A stretch of 64,000 nucleotides of DNA from NCBI GenBank assembly GCA_973895155.1, contig OZ316891.1, forward strand, positions 19,158,001-19,222,000, written 5' to 3'. The DNA comes from Marsupella aquatica. Lineage: Eukaryota; Marchantiophyta. Position numbers and translations under genes: made by a program. Below, in pieces: positions 34,913 through 45,900 of the stretch. Under the pieces are notes generated by a model. That model saw only the letters and a program-made list of their open reading frames with translations. It was not told the DNA's origin and did no database searches. Positions within the stretch are counted from its first letter, which is position 1; the number at the start of each line of letters is the position of its first letter.

Positions 34913-37564
34913 CTACAGAGGATACCCTGATTTTTGGATGTCCACAAATGTACCTGGGTTTCCCCAAACTTCTTGTAGCTCACTCCTGTATGTGAATTCA
35001 CTCTCCAAGCCACCTGTGTCCACATCGGTATCCTCCACATAATGAAATATATTTGCAGGGGGCTCATATGGGGGCACATAACAAATGTTGGCATCGCTTC
35101 CCCAGTATTGCCATCCATCTTTGGCATGTTGTCCCCGATATACAAACAGCTCCACCCTACCCCAAAAGAAATAAGGTTCCTCTTTGGGGGCCCATGGACG
35201 TTTTGTTCCATCAATGAATGGTCTCACAATCACTGTGCCTTGGGTGATCCCATACCTATATACATGCACGGTCCACATATATGGTTCTTTTAGATTTGGA
35301 TAAATTTTACACTGAGGATTACTAGTCAGTGCTTATTCAAAATGTAGTTAGTAAGTTGGCATTCTGATGTTGTATATGATCGTTGATGTACAAAATGATT
35401 AAAAACCTTAGAACAATTTTGTTTCAGATGTTTTGACCAATGAGGAGCAATGGAGAATTGGAATGTTTTCTTATTTATAATTGATAAATGGGGGTAGGTC
35501 TGTGGTATTTGTTTGGATTATGTTTGACCAAATTAATATTGTCTGTGATTTCTACATGGGAAGTTCCTTGCACACTCGATTGCACACCTGAATTGAAACC
35601 TAGGAGTCCACCACTTCACAAGAGACCGACGATAGTTGTTTTGATGGTCAAACTGCTCTTCCCAAGCACCTTGGCGAATGATGATATCTCCTAGCTTGGG
35701 CTTCACAGTACCATAAGGGCACTTGCTACCAATTTCTAAATCCTTACCAGCGCTGTAAAGGTGATCATAGGTATAAGGGACCCAATCCAAGGCCTCCTTT
35801 TGATGGCATCCCATCAACCTCCAGGTGCCATCACTTGTGTATTGATAGAGGCTTACACTAGCAAAGGGATCATAGATGATTGGAGCTTCATTTGGACACC
35901 TCCTCCGCCTTCTCCGCCCTTGCTTAGGTGGTGGTTGGACATACCTAGCATTTCACCTTCTTACTTTGAGGTGTTCAATTGTTCAAAACCAGACATACAC
36001 AAGTTGAGACAATTTGAAACTCACTGTCCACTAAAATGCACCCCATGTTTCAAACTTGAGCCAACTTCATTTTAGGAGCATTCTCCAGATGCAAGAAAAA
36101 TAGCTTAATTTGGAATAAGTGTGGATGAAGCTGTCTGGATTGGGTTGGCAGCAGGACCACATTTTTTCTAGCTTTGTTATTGAGCATTCAAATCCCAGTG
36201 ATGGCTACCAAGTGCCTAAAAGAGACATTTACAAGGTTCAAAACTATACTATGTAATATTAAATACCTTCCCAGGCACATCACCAGATCACCACTCTTAT
36301 ATACAAAGTTAGTGTCGGACTCCCTGAGTGTCATAATGCATGCCCCATTTGGTATCCTCCAATCTGGGATTTGTCTTTTTGGGGGTACTAAAACAATATC
36401 CCCAACATCTGGCTTGAACATAGGATCAATCCCACCAGTCAGAACAACATGGAGATGTAATGGTCTTGGAAGTTTTAGAGGTCTTCCTGGTGCTCGTAGC
36501 GGAGGTCTGATACGCTTCTGCCATTGGAATCTTTTCTTCTTCCCACGGTCTCTATCAGCACTAACACCATCGTCACTCCATGAATCCTGAGTGAGCAAAT
36601 TGCGTTGATCTAAAGGAACCTTCTCGACATAAATAGTACTTCCTGTGTGACATTCCAAGATGAATGGGAATAAATCTACTTTTGACATGATTTCACTGGC
36701 CGCAAGGATGTTTCTTCCTGGTATGCAACTGAGTTTGGTTTTATGATTGAGCTGTTTTTTAATAGCAAGGATATTTTTCTTTGAGAGAAAGGGGGGATGA
36801 CCCCCAAAGCATTACTGGGGTTTATGAAAACATGTCAGCATCCCCGAGACCACCTTCCACCTAAGTAAAAAAAACTATGGTCCAAACTTATAACCAGCAA
36901 TGGAAAGCCAGGATTCAGGTCAGACTCTAAGCAGATTGCGTTAGCTTCAACAAAACATATGGCTGTCAAACTAGTCGCACAAGCATATGTCAAAGAAATT
37001 TATTCCTTTCTGCAAATATTTATGATATATTATGCAAGACTCAATTCTTGGATACTAGGCTACTTCAAAAGCTTCCCTACATTATCTTGTCATTCTGATT
37101 GACCCATTAAAACCAAGATGCACTTTAAATTTGCTACATTCAATGCCCAAGTCAATCAACTAAAGTCCTAAAAAAGAATGGTTCCTCCAAGACTATATAC
37201 AAATGGGCTTTCATGCAAAACTAGACAGTTTTTATGCTGGACTCATACCTTGTTTTTTCACAAGACGAATGTCTTCCTTGCTTAGACAGTAGTGAATAAT
37301 TTTATCCTCCCTTTCTGCCATACTTTCAAATTGAGGTACAAGGTAGTAGTCAGTGGCAAGATTGCAAGGGCCCTTGGGCTGCTTAGGCCTCCTGTCACCT
37401 GTCAACTTGTGCAGGCATTTCACGGGAGGATCTAGTACAATCTCATTTGCCTCATTGATGTCTGGATCTAGGGACAACATAGTGGTAGGCTTCCATGGGA
37501 ATTCCAGAGGTTCATCACCCTTTGGCTTTTCATTGTAGTATGCACTCACAATATGGATCGGCAT
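34913..37564 (-). CDS. Predicted four-exon gene of unknown function
   Basis: Four minus-strand exons join without a stop: 37564-37249 (ATG start behind an in-frame stop), 36678-36267, 35944-35588 and 35255-34913 (TAG stop). They give a 475-residue protein. The donors are CAAG|GTATG, GAAG|GTATT and CAG|GTGTG. The acceptors are AAAAG, GCTAG and ATATAG, and introns are 570, 322 and 332 nt. Exon 1 is acidic and Pro-rich. Exon 2 has a basic stretch and PDVGDIVLVPPKRQIPDW. Exon 3 begins with PPPKQG and six consecutive Arg and contains KLGDIIIRQGAWEEQF. Exon 4 contains PYFFWGRVELFVYRG. The many Trp and Tyr residues suggest a folded, beta-rich protein with a possible nuclear signal. I do not recognise a family. 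It could be lineage-specific or a domesticated transposon gene. The first acceptor is weak. Confidence 0.5.
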
Positions 37565-40500
37565 GCTTAGATATTGGTTTAGTTTGATCCCTGGCTTCTT
37601 TCAGTTGTTAGGCTGTTGTCAATTGAAAAGAGGAAGAGAAATATTAGATGATTTTGAGGTCATTGTTGTCAACTGTCTCCTCGTACACATACTTTCTCAT
37701 TGCAGACAATCACGAGTCATTATGGCCCACTGTTATCATTCTATAACATTGTGCCCAAAATGTGTATGGCTTGCATTGAAGTAATCAGAGCAATTTCATC
37801 ATGATAGGCATAGTTGATCCCAGGGTTCTTCTCATGACATTTTCATCTAGATCGATTTTGGTACTGCTTGAAAGTCCTTGGTCCATGCATAGAGCAAGAT
37901 ATCAGAGGGCGAGTCCCAGTTTTGTTGCAAGTTTGCTTAAATATCGATGCAGAATGACATTTCATTCTCCTAATAGGAAGAAATTGCTTATAGCTCTGTT
38001 AATGTAACAGATCTTTCTTAACCTTGTTTATTGTCATGACCACAGGACTTACTGCCTCGAAAACTTGAATACTGTGAACTTTGATGCCCTAACCATGAAT
38101 TAGACCAGTCCTTGTTAGATGGACTGCAAAGTATGTGCACAAGTGTTCAATGACTAAAACCACATCTTGACTATTCAACTCATACATTAGCCTCTCCTCA
38201 TAAAGTCTTAAAATCAGAAAGGAAATTAACCCTGATGATTAATGGAGTGATGGATATATGAGAACCAGTACCTGAGTAATACTGATAAGAATGGATGTCA
38301 TATAAGTCCTCAATTGGATTTGTTGGAAGAAAATCCTAGACCAATTACCTGAGCCTATATTTCTGAGCAATATCTGACGGGTTTAGATTCCCAGTGAGTT
38401 TGTGTAGAGATCCCAATTTACTCCCCTCTTCTTTCTATAATTCCTACTCTACTAGCCATCTCGATCCATTCATTTCTCATCTCTTAAAAGCAACACTTTC
38501 CCTGCAGATTGTATATTGTGCTATACACCAATGAGTTCATAACCATCCATCCTCACGGCAGAGCATGCCAGGACAGACAATTGACTCCCGTCATGAAAAT
38601 ACGAATGCTCAACATCTTGGTGTTAATTGCATTACACCATGGCAATCAAATCAATCAAATTTATCCATAATTTGTTCACTTCTCCTAAATGCAACTCTTG
38701 GGAAATTAAAACTAATAACTTATTTATTCTCTAGATACACCCAAAGGTTTGCAACTCATCAAATCTCATAAGCATTGAAAATCTTTACTGTCGTCACAAA
38801 CCATATTTCAAGGAGCCAATAGAGTATGAAAATACTGTAAAATCATGCATCAATAGATTGAAAATAGTGAAAGATTTATACGTTTGCGTACATGGAAGAA
38901 CATTATGAGTGTTTTAATCCAAAGCTGAGAAATATAAGAATGATAGGGGTTTAAAAAACAAATTTGAGAATACTCCTACAAATTAGGGGTAGAAAATGGT
39001 TTCATTTTTGTTCTTATTTTTTAGTGTGTTTATTCACAGAAATCTCACGCCTGATATGCCTGGGACCTCCCTTGGAATGAGGCCCCCAATATAAATTTAT
39101 AGGATTCAACAATCCCATTAAGTTGGGAAATGCTGCAACAAGGCGCGGGGAGGTATCATGCAAAGTACTCTTGATCTTGTGGGGAATGCTGAAGCTCACA
39201 AAAAGCACAACAGTGTACAACACCCTTGATCTCATGGGAGGTCTCTTACAAAAAGCCCTGTTGTGAGGCAATCTATCCACCACCTTTTATATCCATCACA
39301 TACTGGTAATATGACGATGGAGAGAAGATGGAAGGGCCCACAGTTTGTGACTCAAGGTCAAAAGGAACCAACCGTACAGTCACGGCAATGCTTAATGTTT
39401 TGATGTAAAGCTTACTCCATAGCATATGCGGTGTGGCAAACATAAACTTGAAAATTATTTAACGAAAGAGATTCCTTTTTCACCAGGCTTTGCTGGATCT
39501 AATAATATGGGCCAAATTTCACATAGGAAAAATGGCTGAAAGTAATTATGCTTTGGAGTGCTTTATTGGAATGACAACAACCATGGAGCATTGAACACAG
39601 ATGAGATATTGTCTCCGGACACAGACAATTACACATCAATAGTTTTGCAACTTGCGTTGCCCTACATGCCACCAGAGTGGGGTCACCATTGAGGCCATTC
39701 TTGAGAGCAATCTGAGAAACTCATTTATTAATGCCCATTGGGTAGTGCCAATCAAGCTGCCCATTGTGCACAGAAAGTGAAGAGGGTTTGTGTCTTACAC
39801 TGCCAATGCTACCATTGGGGATCTAGATAAGTACAGAGTTTGCTCAAAATTAGTTGTTCCAGCAAGCTAGCTCAATGGCAGCAGTCCACATTAGGGCAAA
39901 TGAGATTCAAAGTTCAAGCTTCATAATAGACTCACTTTGCACAAACCCCCATCCCAAAGGGGAGTTTACACACAAAGACTTGACACTTACGAATTCCTTT
40001 TCAAGACATGGGGTGCCCCTACAAGTATAACTTTGACTTCAATGAGTGGAAACTCCACTCATTATAAATAGTTGACTTTACAAGACCTGGGTGCCTATTT
40101 AGTATAATGTTTACCTATCCTAGAGGGAAAGCAATGAGCTTAACCTAAATGCCTATGTGGAGTGCTTATTTTGTCTACAATAGGGGGTCTCAAAGCTGAT
40201 AATCTGATGGACCTTAATTCCCTAGTTATGGATTATGGACACTGACAGAAAGTTATGGATGTCTATGAAATTCATAGTCCATAAGGATTCATAGTCCATA
40301 AGGATTGGTCTTATGCTATTACAATCACTCACAGTAGAGGCTTGTGACAGAAAAACTAGAGAAACTTTTACATAACCTTGTGAAAAAATTATGCCCATTC
40401 CTTTACAGCTGAATGCCATCATCCATAATTTGGAGCTTTGAGATGCCCTAATGTTAGATCTCCTCTAGAGGTTGTCAGTCGGACATAAGAGAGAACAACA

Positions 40501-40856
40501 ATTGACGAAAAAACAAGAAAGGGATGCCGCGAGCTGAAATGGGTGAGAAGGAAGGCACATAGTACTTCAATCTACAAGCCCGAACACCCTCCCCACGCAC
40601 TCGGTGCCTATGGGTCCTCAGCCGCCGGATGTTTTCTGCTCCATCATGCATGGGATTTCCATTCACTGACCTAATTTTCAAAAGATGTTTTGACGGGACT
40701 CTACCTTTAGGACAAGAAGCTCGTCATAGAGAAAGAAACAAAACAGCCACGCCAATGAATAATAAAACCTTTACCCTCTTACTCTCCTATCACACCAATG
40801 GAAAGTAATAAGGCCGCAGGCATCATCTATTCATGTAGCTTAGCTGTGGGACCCAA
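37565..40856. other. AT-rich spacer
   Basis: Mostly AT-rich with short frames only. At 40260-40320 a segment (ccataaggattggtcttatg, with the first part duplicated) is the reverse complement of a motif in the 61.9-62.2 kb repeats. A short minus-strand segment at 40570-40680 has splice-like ends and could be a 5' non-coding exon of the gene at 34913-37564, but nothing proves it. Confidence 0.3.
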
Positions 40857-41250
40857 CTAAGGGATTTGGGTAAATGGGTTTTCCAAGGAGCAGGCGACTG
40901 GCGACCTGAATCTAGGCGTGCATCGGGAATCACGAAAGGCGAGAGGTTGTCGCACGCTGTCCGTCGACAATGCAAAACAGTCGTCCAGCTGCGCGCTCTT
41001 CTTCGATTCGCCGCCGGGAGTTGGGATGGTGGATCGAGTTGGGTCCCATTCGCTTGCTAAATCGGTCCATGAGATGTCCGACAGAGCGCACGGACCGGCT
41101 GTTCCACAGATTGATTCGTCCTCCGGCAGCCAACGAAGACGAACAACAATCCACTCTTTCCATTCTGGCGAGGTAGAGAGACATGAATAGAAGAAGCGGG
41201 AAGAACACGGCGAGTGGATCGATGACATGCCGAGAATTTCACTGCTTTCT
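40857..41250. promoter_or_regulatory. GC-rich island open on both strands
   Basis: This 390-bp stretch is clearly richer in GC and CpG than its surroundings and carries overlapping open frames on both strands (for example minus 41228-40857, 123 codons). No frame has a recognised domain. It lies about 840 bp upstream of NRT2. A promoter or leader region, or a captured gene fragment, are the main options. Confidence 0.3.
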
Positions 41251-42086
41251 AAGCGCTGTGTAACTCCCAGTGAGCTCGAGTGCTCTTATTACTAGCTTTC
41301 TCTGACCAGGTTGCGGCTCCCGCTCGATCAATACAGTACTATCTTGTCGATAATCCTCGGTGCATGAGCTCTGTGGATCCGCAGAATAAGACCAGTGGTG
41401 AATTAGTGTTTCAACCCCCCTGCTCTCTGGGCCTGTCGAATTGTGGAGGCGTGGCAATGTTGGTGCATTCTGATCTAACGCTCACACTGATCGATAGATC
41501 GATCAACTTGGGCTAGGGAGCTGCTCTCCAGTCTGTTTCTCAATTTCTGTTTGGTTTGTCTCGAGATATTTCAGTGACATCCACTCTAGGAAACAATCTG
41601 CCTTGTCCTGCCTTGTCCCTCGAGTTATTTTGCCTCAGAAGAGTTTTTTTCAGTAAGCATTTCAGCGAAATCCATTCAGAAGACAGCAAACGTTGTCCCT
41701 CAATTGCTGTCGCCATGTTCTGTTTCTTGTCCAGATGTTTTCCCTCCATTAAAATACTCCGGAGCTCGGGTCTGATCGCATGATCGTTACTGACAGTACT
41801 TTCTCGCGATTCTGTTCCCTGCATTTAAATTTGGGCCAGTCAGCAAGAAGTCGTTCCCCGTCAACGGGATCGGAAAATTTGACTGGGTGGAGGCAAGGCG
41901 AAGTCTAGGTCAATGTGGTTGATATGATTTTAATGAATGCTTGGAACTTCTTTGAAAATTTTATGTTGCGGAGCTCTAATTGCTGCGTCAGCAAAGCTTG
42001 ATTGAGTGGAGCTTCATAATTACTTGCCGACCGCAATCAAAGCTGTCAGCGGAGAAGAATCCAAGAAACTGGATAGTCTGCATAAA

Positions 42087-43949
42087 ATGGCTGCGAATTG
42101 GGGAAACAAGGAGGCGCCGCCCGGATCGTCACTCCACGGAGTCACCGGACGAGAGCCGGTGTTTGCAATGTCCGCCGACGAGGGCGAGGGCCAGGTCCCG
42201 CCCGTGGATTTTCATGGCAGGAAATTCGATTTACCAGTGGATTCAGAGCACAAGGCCACAACCATCAAGCTCTATTCCGTGGCAGCACCTCACATGAGAG
42301 CCTTCCATCTCTCATGGATTTCCTTCATGACCTGTTTCTTCTCGACCTTCGCTGCTCCCCCTCTCATGCCCATCATCCGGGACAATTTGGATCTCACCAA
42401 GAGAGATATCGCCAATGCTGGAATCGCGTCTGTGTCAGGCTCAATCATATCTCGCCTTCTCATGGGCACGATTTGCGACCTTCTGGGGCCCCGCTATGGC
42501 TGCGCGCTGCTCATCATGCTGACGGCCCCAGCCGTGTTCTGCATGCCGCTAGTGGCGACTGTAAATGGCTTCATCCTAGACCGTTTCTTCGTGGGCTTCG
42601 CATTGGCAACCTTCGTCTCGTGCCAGTACTGGATGAGCTCCATGTTCAACAGCAAGATCGTTGGCGTGGCGAATGGAACTGCTGCTGATGGGGCAATATG
42701 GGAGGAGGCATCACGCAGCTGGTCATGCCCTCGCTCTACAACCTCATTCACAACGACTTCGGGGCTGTAAGCTTCACGGCCTGGCGCCTGGCGTTCTTCG
42801 TCCCAGGATGCATGCACGTCGTCATGGGGCTCCTGGTACTCGCCACTGGCCAGGATCTACCTGATGGCAATTTTTCAGAGCTGAAGAAGGCTGGATCCAA
42901 ACCAAGTGACAGCTTTGGAAAGGTGAAGCCAGAAGAGCCACAAGAATTTCTATCCATGCAAGCTCTTAGCCCAGCTGCCAACCCATTTTTCCTAGTCTTC
43001 TCTTGCTATTAACAATTTCAGTTGGAATCGAAGTAGAAGGCCAAGTTTTCCAACAGTGCTGAATTGATCAAGAAGGGAGCTCAACGATGCGATAACAGCA
43101 GTGCCAGATTCCACTAATTGAGCCCCTTGTGATATGTTTCAGGTTTTCATCAATGCAGCAACAAATTACAGGACCTATATCATGGCCTTGACCTACGGCT
43201 ATTGCTTCGGAGTGGAGCTGACAGTGGACAACATCATAGCCCAATACTTTTACGACAGATTCGCGGTGAATCTTGCCACTGCTGGATACATTGCAGCTAC
43301 GTTCGGTCTCATGAACATCGTCTCCCGGCCGCTAGGAGGTGTCATGTCCGATAAGGTGGCGTTCAGATTCGGAATGAGGGGTCGGCTGTGGACGTTGTGG
43401 ATCCTGGAGACTGTAGGAGGAGTGCTGTGCATCGTTCTGGGGGTTGTGGGGCACCTGGGAACCTCCATCGCCGTCATGCTGCTGTTCTCGTTCTTCGTCC
43501 AGGCAGCTTGTGGAGCTACGTTTGGCATTGTCCCGTTCATTTCTCGGAGGTCATTGGGAGTCATATCTGGAGCCACCGGGGCGGGAGGGAATGTTGGGGC
43601 TGTGGTCACACAATTGCTTTTCTTCTACAGCAGCAAGTACACTACAGAGGAAGGCATCAAGTTAATGGGAGTGATGATCGTGGCGTGCACTCTGCCGGTG
43701 GCTCTGGTCTACTTTCCACAGTGGGGAGGCATGCTGTTCCCAGCCAGGTCAGCGAAGACCGAGGAAGATTATTACATCTCAGAGTGGAACGAAACGGAGC
43801 AATCCAAAGGACTTCACCACACCAGCATGAAGTTTGCGCAGAACGCGAGATCTGAGAGGGGCAAGAGAGTGGGAGCAGCGCCAACTAGTCCAGACGCTAC
43901 GAGCTCTCCACCTCGTTCAGCAGCTGGCGATGTCCCGTTCAACATATAA
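42087..43949 (+). CDS. NRT2: High-affinity nitrate transporter NRT2 (NNP family, MFS), frameshifted in this sequence
   Basis: Exon 1 is 42087-42922 and exon 2 is 43143-43949, separated by a 220-nt intron (AAAG|GTGAAG, TTTCAG|G). The protein has the plant NRT2 signature HGVTGREP near residue 17, FDLPVD, the first MFS segments ([18 protein letters not shown]) and GPRYGCALL. Exon 2 has [11 protein letters not shown], the second nitrate signature (GAGGNVG) and a FPQWGGM end of the membrane domain. NRT2 proteins import nitrate with protons across the plasma membrane, usually with NAR2/NRT3. At about 42687 the expected AAGWGNMGGG reads out of frame. One G is missing, exon 1 is 836 nt instead of a multiple of three, and the literal frame stops at 42768-42770. 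Otherwise the length fits (547 residues expected). The ATG at 42087 is the first in this frame. Either a sequencing error or a real null allele. Confidence 0.93.
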
Positions 43950-44790
43950 CATGAAGTTGAGTTGGGATTTGAAAATCATTCACCGTAATTAGGAGACCTG
44001 TTTGAAAACCCAATACTGTAGTGATGTAACGTAACGAACCGACCGCTGTCGATCACCCAGATGGTCGATTTTGTTACTTCGGTTCCCAAATGAGATCACA
44101 GCATGCTTTAGATTGCTGATTAAGCGTGCTCAAAAGGACAGTCATCGATGACATGTGCCATTAATCATTTTGCCTGATCACGGACCCGGAATTCTGCAGC
44201 GAGGTCTCAGTTCACAGAAGTTTGGAAATGAATCCCGCTACCAATCAATCCTGGCTCGGTAACCGTAGCAAGCAAGCAAAATATGAGGTGTTTGAAGCCT
44301 ACAGGTCGTCAATAATGAGAATGGTTCTAAGATGAAGCAGATAAAGACTAACCTGTCGACGAGATGGCAGAGAAATGACTTGAGAGAAAGTGCGACCACT
44401 CAAAATATGTCATTGTTGGAGAGTGACGCTGTCTACTTGGCTCGGAGTTTAGATGGATCGGAAATCTGAATATCGAGAATTGTCAAACGGTCAATGGCAT
44501 TAGGATATGGTCGAAGTGACATCCTTTATAAAGGGGCTTTTCAAGGCAAACAGTCACATTAATCTAATATAATCTAAGTATATAAAAATATGGATCAAAA
44601 GCTATCTATTCTATCTTGTCTTGTTAATATAATAAATCCCCAACAGAACCTAGAGCTGGTGTCCAGGCTTCGCCTCGAGCCAAGGCCTCAAGGCAGTGAC
44701 TCTAGGGCCCGACAAAAATATTGTGCATTTGACCTCACTTTTGTTCTTTGCATGTGCCAATTTTGGTGGGGCCTATCCAGGCTCCTTAGT
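43950..44790. other. NRT2 downstream region
   Basis: Probable 3' UTR and flank. There is no clear AATAAA close to the stop. No other gene is seen. Confidence 0.35.
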
Positions 44791-45900
44791 ATAAGCTAGT
44801 GCATGGGCATCCCCTCTACAGTAGAGTGAAGCCTGCTAGTGCATGGGCATACTCTCTAGTGAAACCTCCAGACTATACTAAGGACATAATTGAATGTGAG
44901 ACTATACACAAAATAATTAATGCTAGTGCATGCACATACTCTCTGGTGAAACCTCTAGGCATAATTGCAAGTGAGAGTATACACAAATAATTTTTCTAGA
45001 CCATGACTAAAGGCATAATTGAAAGTGAGAATATACACAAAATAATGAATACTGATCAAAAGCTAGTGCATGGGTCTACTCTCTAGAGTGAAGCCTGTAG
45101 ACCATGACTAAGGACAAAATTTGGCCTACTCTCTAGAGTGAAGCCTGTAGACCATGACTAAGGATAAAATTTAAAGTGTACACAAAATGAAGCCTTTAGA
45201 TTGTGATTCTAAGGACACAATTAAAGTGAGAATGCACCCAAAGAGCAAGTAAAGGGGTAAAAGTGCACACAAAAAGCAGGCATAGGGGTAACTCTAACTC
45301 TAAGGGCATAATTGAGAGAGAGGGTTAAAACTCAAAACAGGATGGGGCAAAGAATAATATATAAGAAACAGTAAGGCATCTTTCTTCTTGGGATGTGTTT
45401 TTTGCTTTCACCTCTATATATTTTCTTTCAAGAGTCAGGTACGTAGTCAGGCTAGTAGGTATATAATCTCACACAAAAGTTGCTCAGGCCTACTGAGTGT
45501 TTAGAGAGAAACCTCTAGACCATGACTCTATGAGCATAATTGAAAGTGAGAGTGCAAAAATAGGACAGGGTTAGAGGTAGATTGTGACTCTAAGGGCATA
45601 AGAAAGTGAGGATGCTGACAGAAACAGGGACGGGTCAAAGATGAATGGGAAATAGAAACAAATATTTTTTAGGCAATAAATATTCTTATGGTCACCTATG
45701 TTTACATTCAAGAAACCTGTAATTAGGCTAATAAGTATACAATCTCAATCAAAAGCCACTCAAGCCCACTAATTATCTAGAGTGAAATCTCTAGGTAGAC
45801 AATGACTCAAAGGGTACAATTCAAAGTGTGAGTGTAGACCAGAAAATGGATAAGGGTAGACTGTGTCTCTAAGGGGCAAATTGAACGCAGAAAGCAAGGA
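44791..45900. repeat. Degenerate tandem repeats built on a ctctagagtgaagcct motif
   Basis: Blocks containing actctctagagtgaagcctgt, accatgactaagg, cataattgaaagtgag and acacaaaataa recur about eight times, spaced roughly 60-130 bp with deletions. Copies at 45070-45125 and 45125-45175 are the closest pair. The array looks old. No coding potential. Confidence 0.55.

Noticed and set aside
35761-36075. 104-codon plus-strand frame
   Set aside because: Antisense to exon 3 of the predicted unknown gene; it starts at an ATT and has a Pro run that mirrors the Arg run of that exon.
37890-37915. A stretch resembling the initiator-tRNA primer site of a retroelement (gatatcagagg)
   Set aside because: The match to TGGTATCAGAGC is incomplete, and there are no flanking long terminal repeats or polymerase remnants.
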